A DNA stretch of 64,000 bases. Source: Paraspadella gotoi (Eukaryota > Chaetognatha). The stretch lies in assembly GCA_051294375.1 (NCBI GenBank), contig CM119263.1, positions 31,541,476 through 31,605,475 of the forward strand, read 5' to 3'. This document shows, piece by piece, positions 56,802 through 64,000 of this stretch. The notes under the pieces were generated by a model. The model did no database searches. It saw only the letters and a program-made list of their open reading frames with translations, and was not told where the DNA came from. Both the position numbers and the translations under genes were made by a program. Within the stretch, counting starts at the first letter, position 1, and the number at the start of each line of letters is the position of its first letter.

Positions 56802-58776
56802 CTCTCTATCTCTCACAGATCTCCTCGTTCTCCGTCGAAGGAGACGTCCGTTAAATCACTGTGCACCCTCCAATAGAAAACCAAAACTAACGAAGAGATT
56901 TGGTTTCGTTTGCCTATGGTGAGACTGTGAGTGGAATGCATTAAGGGTCAATCATCGCATTTCTTTAATTCACAATTTTTACTGTACGTGACCAAATATT
57001 TTTTTCCGCAAAATTTCAATTCATTATTTTGTCACAATCTCTAACAATATTTGATTTTAATCATTTCGAATATAACTTTTTAATCGCTCGACTTTATTTC
57101 ATACCACGACTGGCGTTCTTTCATTTTGAAAGTCAATCGTTATTACACGTCTGCTTTATTTCAAATTACAACTGTCAAAAATCTTAAATTCTGTCATCCC
57201 AACATTTTATATCTAAACTGTCTTTCACTTAGAATCACAACAGTCAAAACTCGTCAAATCTCGTCGTCTCAACATTTCGTATCAGCACTCTAACAGTCAC
57301 TATAACACCTATAATCACAGGCAAAGTACCTAAATTTGAGCAAGCGGGACTTTAATCGAAGTGACTTCAGTCAAGAAAGAGAGTTGACGGTGAACTGGTG
57401 GGCTGGAGAAAAGTGGAAGAGGAAAAGTCTGGCAGGTTGGAATATATATTTTATTATTTTTAAATATTAGAATTATTGTAAAAAGTGTGAATATCTTGTT
57501 TGAAGTAATATCGGAGCAGCCAAGTATAGCTGTCAGAATAAAAAGCCTTCCCTGGCGGGTGGCTAGGGGGCGACACCGGGGGTCATACCTAGAGATACCT
57601 CAGGGGGTTGGTGGGCAAAAACGCAAAATAGCGTCTAGGTGTGGCCCCCAGGGGGGATAGTTTTCTTTAGAGTTTAAGGGCGGTCCCAGGCAGATCCCCC
57701 TGGAAGTGCAAAAAATTGACTTTCCGCGCATAGGGTCACCCTAAGTATTGAAATAATTATCTACTCTTGGGGTGGTCCTTCTATTGTTGTAAAAGACCAG
57801 GCTTCCTTTAAATTAATTTTGACCAAAATGATTTTTACCCACTCTTATCTTTCTCTTAATTCTTTCTCTCTTTTTATTTTTTAAAATTTTAAAATTTTTT
57901 TTTAATCTATTTATTTAATTAACTCTTCTTTTTCGGGAATGCGAATCCCCAATGGCACTTAACCTGCGGAAGCATGAGGAAACACGCGTAAACCACGCCT
58001 GAGGGCGTGGAAAACCCTCAAGCGTCTGGTTACCAAAGCCCAGGAACGTTTCCTTTTCACCGAGAGAGCACAAGAGGGGACTAACAGCCACGTAGAACCT
58101 TTTTATCCTCACGGTCTTTTTTCTCTCATTAAAATTGTGTGATTTATTAACATTATCAATCCACTTTGTAATTTCATTGTTAATATTAAATATACCTTCT
58201 TTAATATGTTAGGTATCGATGAGCACTCATTGTTACTGTATTAAAACTTTTACAAATGGATCATACTGATTGCTATTTGAAGAAGAGAAAGAGTATTTGA
58301 AATGTGGATTGGTTGTCAGATAAAAAAAATGATTGGTTGTTGAATGAATAGAGAAAGCAAGATACTTGGAAAGATGATTGTCAGATTTCTGAAAAGTTGG
58401 AGTTTGAAGAATTACTCTTACATATAGTCTGCAACAAGAGACAAGTAATCATTGTCATTTTGTGATAAGTATCAATGTCAGTTTGTAATTACAAGGTGGC
58501 CAGATAAGTAGATAAGAAAAAGCCTATATGGTGTTAAGTTTTAATTGGTGATATATCTGGATTTAACTTTGAGAACATTTAAAGAATAATGATAGAAATG
58601 TAACCATCTGAAAATGATTTTCTCCAGCATTACCTATCATCTTCATATCCGCCAACTGCTCCAGTCGCTCGTTACATTTGACTGTCGATTCGTGGGTCAT
58701 TGAAAATTCGAATACGTCAGAAAATCGAGTTGGCCAAAACCCGGATGTGAAAGATCACACTCGTGGTCCTTTTTAA
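56120..58776 (+). CDS. Hypothetical protein, possible five-exon gene
   Basis: Candidate exons: 56120-56168 (MPSQEKEEEEEEEPEI), 56435-56527 (AEFLLIESVDRHLEEIGKI), 56819-56907 or -56918 (LLVLRRRRRPLNHC), 57321-57435 (AKYLNLSKRDFNRSDFSQER, VNWWAGEKWKRK) and 58628-58776 (FISANCSSRSLHLTVDSWVI, stop TAA). With GT-AG sites the phases close and give about 164 residues. The last two exons are the best supported. The third exon is awkward: its strong donor (GTGAGA) gives the wrong phase, while the in-phase donor is weak. The start exon is a guess from an ATG followed by an acidic run. I recognise no domain. Intervening DNA includes a (CT)n tract just before the exon 3 acceptor, as in the other genes here. 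Confidence 0.35.
57955..58075 (+). mobile_element. SINE-like family 2 fragment
   Basis: Carries GGGCGTGGAAAACCCTCAAG and flanking CCTGCGGAAG as in the 47220-47465 copy read on the minus strand. A GC-rich stretch at 57540-57720 just upstream may be another repeat fragment. Confidence 0.45.
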
Positions 58777-59108
58777 TCCCTGGTTCCAGAAGATCAAGTG
58801 AGTTTAAAGATTGGAAATTTTATCTGAAAACGGCCCATTTCAGTTCCTTATCACTGAACCTAATTTTGTCTTTAATATTTAACCAATATTAAACAAACCT
58901 AAATCCTAACCTTAATCCCTAACCTCAAATCCAAAATCCCAAACCCAAATCCTAACTTTAATCCCTAACCCAAACCCTAATCCTAATCTTAATCCTCACC
59001 TTGTTCCCACCCCTAATTTCTAACCCTTATCGATAATCTTTAATTTTATTTTAACCAAATTAAAATATAATTAAATGTTTAGGTTTACTTAGACACGAGG
59101 AAGAGAGA

Positions 59109-59210
59109 GAGAGTACGTGTTAAACGATCACGGTCGTGTTTGGGTTGGAGTCCCAAGTCATCGCGGCCTTTGGTACTTCGCGCAGTTTGAAGATGAGTGT
59201 TACGAGGTCA
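59109..59210 (-). other. Possible terminal exon of an unknown gene
   Basis: On the minus strand a short frame reads TLIFKLREVPKAAMTWDSNP, then NTTVIV and a TAA. It is richer in GC than its flanks and CpG-bearing like the coding exons here. No clear acceptor with a pyrimidine tract was found. It lies 230 bases before the gap at 59438, so its upstream exons may be lost. Confidence 0.2.
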
Positions 59211-59214
59211 GGTC

Positions 59215-59231
59215 ATGATGGTGATATGGTG

Positions 59232-59262
<31 letters not shown>

Positions 59263-59265
59263 CTA
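59215..59265. repeat. (GAT)n array
   Basis: TGATGATGATGATGATGGTG-type trinucleotide repeat between the possible exon at 59109-59210 and the gap at 59438. Confidence 0.85.
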
Positions 59266-59908
59266 CGACTATAGCGATAATAACAATGAAGATAAGACAA
59301 AGATTTAAGTGAAAACAATTTAACCATTTTAATTCTTTATTATTTTATTTAATCCTTCAACACTTTTACGCAAATTTCAGGTCGCCCTCGACATTTTAAG
59401 TTTCGTCGGATATTCGAGAACAAGAAGCGACGCTTCGNNNNNNNNNNNNNNNNNNNNNNNNNTTCTCTTTGTTTCCGCAATTTTTTTTGATTAAAACGAA
59501 ATTTCCTCTCCCAATTTGAGAAAAGATTCAAAAGAAAATTTTTAATCTTAAATTCGGATATGCCAAAACTCAATTTAAATTAATTTAAATCTCCAATACC
59601 AAAGGTTTTAAAAACTCGATTATTAAATGTCCGATTTAAAAAAAAACTCCTATCTCATAACCACAAATTCACTCAATTTTAAAATAACTTCTCTTCCCTG
59701 TCCTTACCGTTACCTGTCCTCAACATCTGATCCACTATCCTTTACTCAATTGCTTTGTTTTGGAAAACTCCTCACCCTTTCTCTGGATAAACTCAATGTT
59801 CGCAGAGAATTAGTATTACAATTAAACGCTGATGTAGACTCGAATTTAGGAGGTCGAAACCTGACTATTGGACTCTCGCGTCGCAAAATACTAATTAATT
59901 TTGACTAC

Positions 59909-62900
59909 AGAACTTTACATGCTTTTTTCGATCGATGCCCAAATCTCCTTCTCAATTATCTTTCCGCAGTAATCGCTGCATCGCGATATCGACGTATTGT
60001 GATTCGAACTTAAAATTATTGATAACCGCGGTAAGTGTATATCGTGATAGGGACAAAATTTCTCGCGAGGTAGAATGAATGCTTCTGTTTGTAAACCTTA
60101 ATGAAGAATCTTAATGTGAAAATAAAAAACGTATAAAGTAACAAACTGAACTTTACTTTGATCGCTTTCTTGATAAGGACAATCGCAAAAATTCGCCGAG
60201 TTGTTAAGGAAAATTCGCAAAAGTGCAGAGAACGAGATCTGTAGAAATTGTTTTTGGCCAACTGGGGAAACAATAGAACAAGTAGTATATCTTTATTTTG
60301 TGTATAATGTTTAATTTCAAAATGTAATTCGTTTAAACTTTATTCAAGGGAAGAGTTTTGTTTTCGAAAATAAATCTTTAATACTTCGACCTGACTTTAA
60401 TTCTAAATCCTTTGCCTAGATTGATCTTTTAGTCATATCTAGCTGACAAGGAAAAAAACGTCAAATTCTAACTCCCAGCGTCTCCCTTTTGTCTCTTAAG
60501 AACAAGAAATTCTTATGCCGACCTTGCTTTACCGTCTTGACTTCTTGCAACGTGGCCAGGGATATTTCGTTAATTCGTTACTTCCTTTTAATTTAATTCC
60601 ACTTTTGCTCAATTAAAACTAAATTTTTTTCATAACCATTATTCGGCTAAAGTTTTATTAATCGCCGACGCGCAGATTCCAAAAAAAAAAAATATAACCA
60701 ACAATTACCTATACCACCCTAGACCTAAACCACATCTAAAACCACTTAACCTAACCCCTCCCATAACAACCGGTCGGCGTAAAAGTAAAGAGCTTTCGTA
60801 AGTTCATAACGAATCAGACTCAGTTGGCAAGTTAAGGGAAACTAGTTTGTGACAAATTGAAAAAAAATTAATAGAATCAATAAATTTAAAAAGATAAATG
60901 AATTAAGGGAATTAATTCCATTAACCTTTCAAATGAATGAATTTCATTCACCTTCAGAATGTTCTTCAATCATTTCGTGGATATGATCATGGGCAAAAGG
61001 AAGTAAAAGTAGTGACGCACCGCTTCCCATCGGCCTCCGGCTTTTTCTCCGTCATCCAATCTTCCTGTAAAAATGATTGGTGTAAAAAAATATGACAAGC
61101 AAAATTTAATTAAAATTATCGCAACTTTTTTCACAAACTTTTAATATTCCAGAAGAGAAATGAGAGAAATTAAATATACACATGGAAAGGAGGGAGACCA
61201 GAGTTCGACAAAAGAGAAAAGAGTTAGTCAGCAGTAAAACTAGCCATAGCTTGCTCCAAAATATTAAACTAATCATCAAGTTAGTTATATATAAATAGTT
61301 ACCCGTTAACCGAATTGCGAAACAGTTCGTCATCCATTCTTTCATACTTTTTGCGGTTTTGACTTTCAATTTCGAAATCAAAGTCTTTCTCTCTTCTGGA
61401 AAGCGATAAGCAGATCTTCGCAATCCGTCGCTTTCCATTGATGAGCAACGACAAGCTTTTCTTAGAAAAAGAGGGAGACCCAAGGGTTCGACGGCCGAGA
61501 TTGCCGAGGATGCGAGGCATTCTTTTCAAATAATTATTGAATCATAATAAAAATAATAAACAAACAATTATAAATCAAGAAAAATGAAGAGCTCAAGCTG
61601 TGTAAATAATAATTTTTAAAATGATTATAATTCATTTCAAAAAAGTTTCAAAAAATTCATCATGTTTACCTAATGTTTCTGAAGAAAAATCTCCTAAAGT
61701 TTAAAGTACTGTGCCCTTTTATACTCTTAAAATTTAAATAACCAAATTAAAAATTACTTTTGACTTTTGAAGAACACCACCTAAATTAATTGGATCATAA
61801 AAGTCTCGTCAATCAGAAGCGAGAATTAAAAATAATAAACCAATGAAAGTATAGGAACAGAGAATTATAGCAAGCTATACGTTATTGTACTATATATAAA
61901 ACCGAATATAAATTCTAAATGTATTGAAATATTTAATAAACTACTGTAACAATCACCTTTTTCCAATTCACCGTTTATCATTTTCCCGACGTTAATAAAA
62001 CTATTGTCAATCTAATACATTCACTAATTATTTACCCTCGTTACTAAACGGTCAACGCGATGTTGGAATTTAGTATTTTAAAGCATTGTTCGGATCGGGG
62101 AAAATTTTTTGTTAAATAAAAAATCAAAATCGTACGACGGCATCGTCTTTCACGCTCCCCCTTGCACCTGCAAATCCGGGTGCAGCAGCATCTCCCCTCT
62201 AGTCCCTTGTAGTCTTCACCCAAGACCAAGAGAGGGATCAGCTCCGTACTCTTAAGATCCCTCTTGATCATCTGCCTCAGAATTTTGGGAACAAAAGCCC
62301 TGTGGTACCCAGGACAAAGAATTTGTTGAACAATGTCGTAGGAACGGGACAACATGAAAGGAGAAAGTAGATCTCCGCGACCTCGAAAGTTCGCCACATG
62401 ATTTTGCGATTTGGTCCAATTCCCAAGTTGGTGAATGAAGCCGGCCTAGAGTAATGGAGAGAAGGGAGGGAAAGAAAATAAGAATTAAAATAAGTATAAA
62501 CATTAACAGACAAAAAGAAATGCAAGAAATGAAAAAAGAGACTCTCTCTCCTCTCTCGTCTACGTCTCTCCGGTCATCTCTCTCATTCTCTCGTCCATCT
62601 CTCTATCTCGTCTCTCATCTCTCATTGCAGAGAAATCGAACCTAAAAAGCCAGAATCGATCCGACGACGCGAGAAGAATTTTCAAGAGACTCTCTCATTG
62701 GTCAAGCAACCATGGCATCGGCCAATGGCGCGGGCCGGGATTCCCAATCCGGCGGCAAAAATTTTTTCCGAGTCACGGATCCGATTCCATTGTATAACAT
62801 AGCTCTTTGTTTTCCTTGTTGATTCTCTCTAATCTGACCGACCGACCGACAAGACGACCTCAAATGTTGACTTATTCGAGTTGCTCCGTCGAGTATTCCG

Positions 62901-63556
62901 CGGCACCTAAAAAATTAAATTAAATAAGATTTAGGATAAAATTGGGGTTCTGGGAAAAATAAGCGCCAATGATTTCACCTTGTCCACCGTGTTTTGATCT
63001 GGTTGTGAACAGAAAGACTCTTCGATGTAACTCTTGCATTGGGATTCCATCGTGGCGAAAGGCTTTGCGCCTCAAATCCTTTGGAACGGGAATCTGGACG
63101 GAATGCCAGACTTCATGAAAGTCTTTTTCTCAGTAGGAGTCGTATTTTGCTCCTCCTTTTAAGTGGAGCGGGTTTGGGCGGTGTGGAGTGGGGGAAGGAA
63201 AGGTCGGAGTGTGTGGTAGGTATGAGTAAAGTGAATCGAACCGAGTGGGTAATCTGCACAACGAGAGTTTCACAAAAATCTTCATTTAAAAATAATTTGA
63301 AAACACAATTTTCTTTAGACTTTGTTGAAATACTACCGCCTACAATTGTAAGATTTTTAAATTAATCATTAAGTTAATAAATTAGCATTAGCATAATAAT
63401 TGCCATTCACGATATATTTAATTGCTAATACTTAAATAATGCAATATTCAACATAGATAATTAAACATGTTCACCTTCGATGTTCTCAAAAACTGTCCCA
63501 ATTCTTTCGGCTACAAATGACAGAGTTTGATTCTTCTGCTTGAAAATATCGAAAAG
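59909..63556 (-). pseudogene. EXOC3: Second, indel-rich copy of EXOC3 exons 5-11
   Basis: Copies in transcript order: exon 5 about 63475-63556, exon 6 about 62979-63157, exon 7 about 62170-62445, exon 8 about 61303-61438, exon 9 about 60951-61064, exon 10 about 60158-60262, exon 11 about 59918-60096. Introns align along their length to 41750-48750. Differences are mainly single-base insertions and deletions spread evenly through exons and introns, with few clear substitutions, which is the profile of raw long reads rather than an ageing pseudogene. This copy has the expected colinear exon order, unlike the first. Its intron between exons 10 and 11 is about 60 bp, against about 1.6 kb in the first copy. 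It starts just after the gap at 59438-59462. It may be an assembly duplicate or the other haplotype; a true second gene is less likely. Confidence 0.75.
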
Positions 63557-64000
63557 CTATCGAAACCAAAAATAACAATTATAATTTATATGAAAGTAAA
63601 CCTATTGGTGACTTAACGATAAACCATAGTAAGAGAAGAGCTTGTCTTCGTTAAAGATTATGGCAACTGGCGTGAATATCCAACTTATATTCTGTGGCTT
63701 CGGATTATATACTAATATTTTAATACATTATGAACTTTGTACAACAAACATGAAAAAAAATATTATCCATTATTTAATAAAAAGATTTATCTGGCCCTAA
63801 ATCTGAAGACAGGCTTGGTGGTTTAAAAGGCGCTCCATCACTCTTACCATAGATATAAGTGTCGATAACAGTAGGAAATCTTTCAATAAAAGACTCTCTC
63901 CAGTCTCGCTTTAATTCCTCCACAGTTGATAGTACCTCGAGCTCTCCTATCATGAATGCTCTTAATTTTCAAGATGATATTCAATTGTATAAAGGGACCA

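Overview
This is an AT-rich, intron-rich animal nuclear window with no operons, prokaryotic signals or CRISPR. Protein matches (calponin/transgelin ending in GNTRHM, exocyst subunit EXOC3/Sec6, a multi-EF-hand protein) suggest a metazoan, probably an arthropod; I cannot name the species. The window is rich in (GA)n/(CT)n tracts, minisatellites, tRNA-derived SINE-like repeats and fixed 25-N gaps. Blocks that look like unpolished long-read copies lie near several gaps.

Layout. 1-10 kb: GA-rich satellites and AT-rich DNA with no supported gene. 10.06-12.01 kb (+): last four coding exons of a transgelin/calponin-family muscle protein. 13.39-25.82 kb (-): a complete 19-exon gene whose exons join in frame to 934 codons plus stop and encode about eight EF-hand-like modules. 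26.1-29.3 kb: an AT-rich block present three times with scattered indels. 30.66-32.2 kb (+): a GC-rich ORF of unknown function, interrupted once by TAG, inside a repeated element. 32.24-50.77 kb (-): EXOC3 in 15 recognised exons, carrying apparent one-base homopolymer errors, one mis-oriented exon, SINEs, LTR-like DNA and a noisy duplicate inside one large intron. 51-56 kb: AT-rich, low-complexity, with one SINE. 56.12-58.78 kb (+): a weakly supported five-exon hypothetical gene. 59.46-64.0 kb: a second, indel-rich copy of EXOC3 exons 5-11, which shows the correct exon order.

The most interesting biology is in the EF-hand gene. Five of its 18 splice donors (exons 6, 8, 13, 15, 18) lie in or beside tandem duplications that carry the exon end together with the GT. 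Many of its introns also have purine microsatellite after the donor or pyrimidine microsatellite before the acceptor. The other candidate novelty is the GC-rich ORF with its conserved internal TAG. The genes appear functionally unrelated: actin-associated cytoskeleton, a probable EF-hand scaffold, and vesicle tethering at the plasma membrane.
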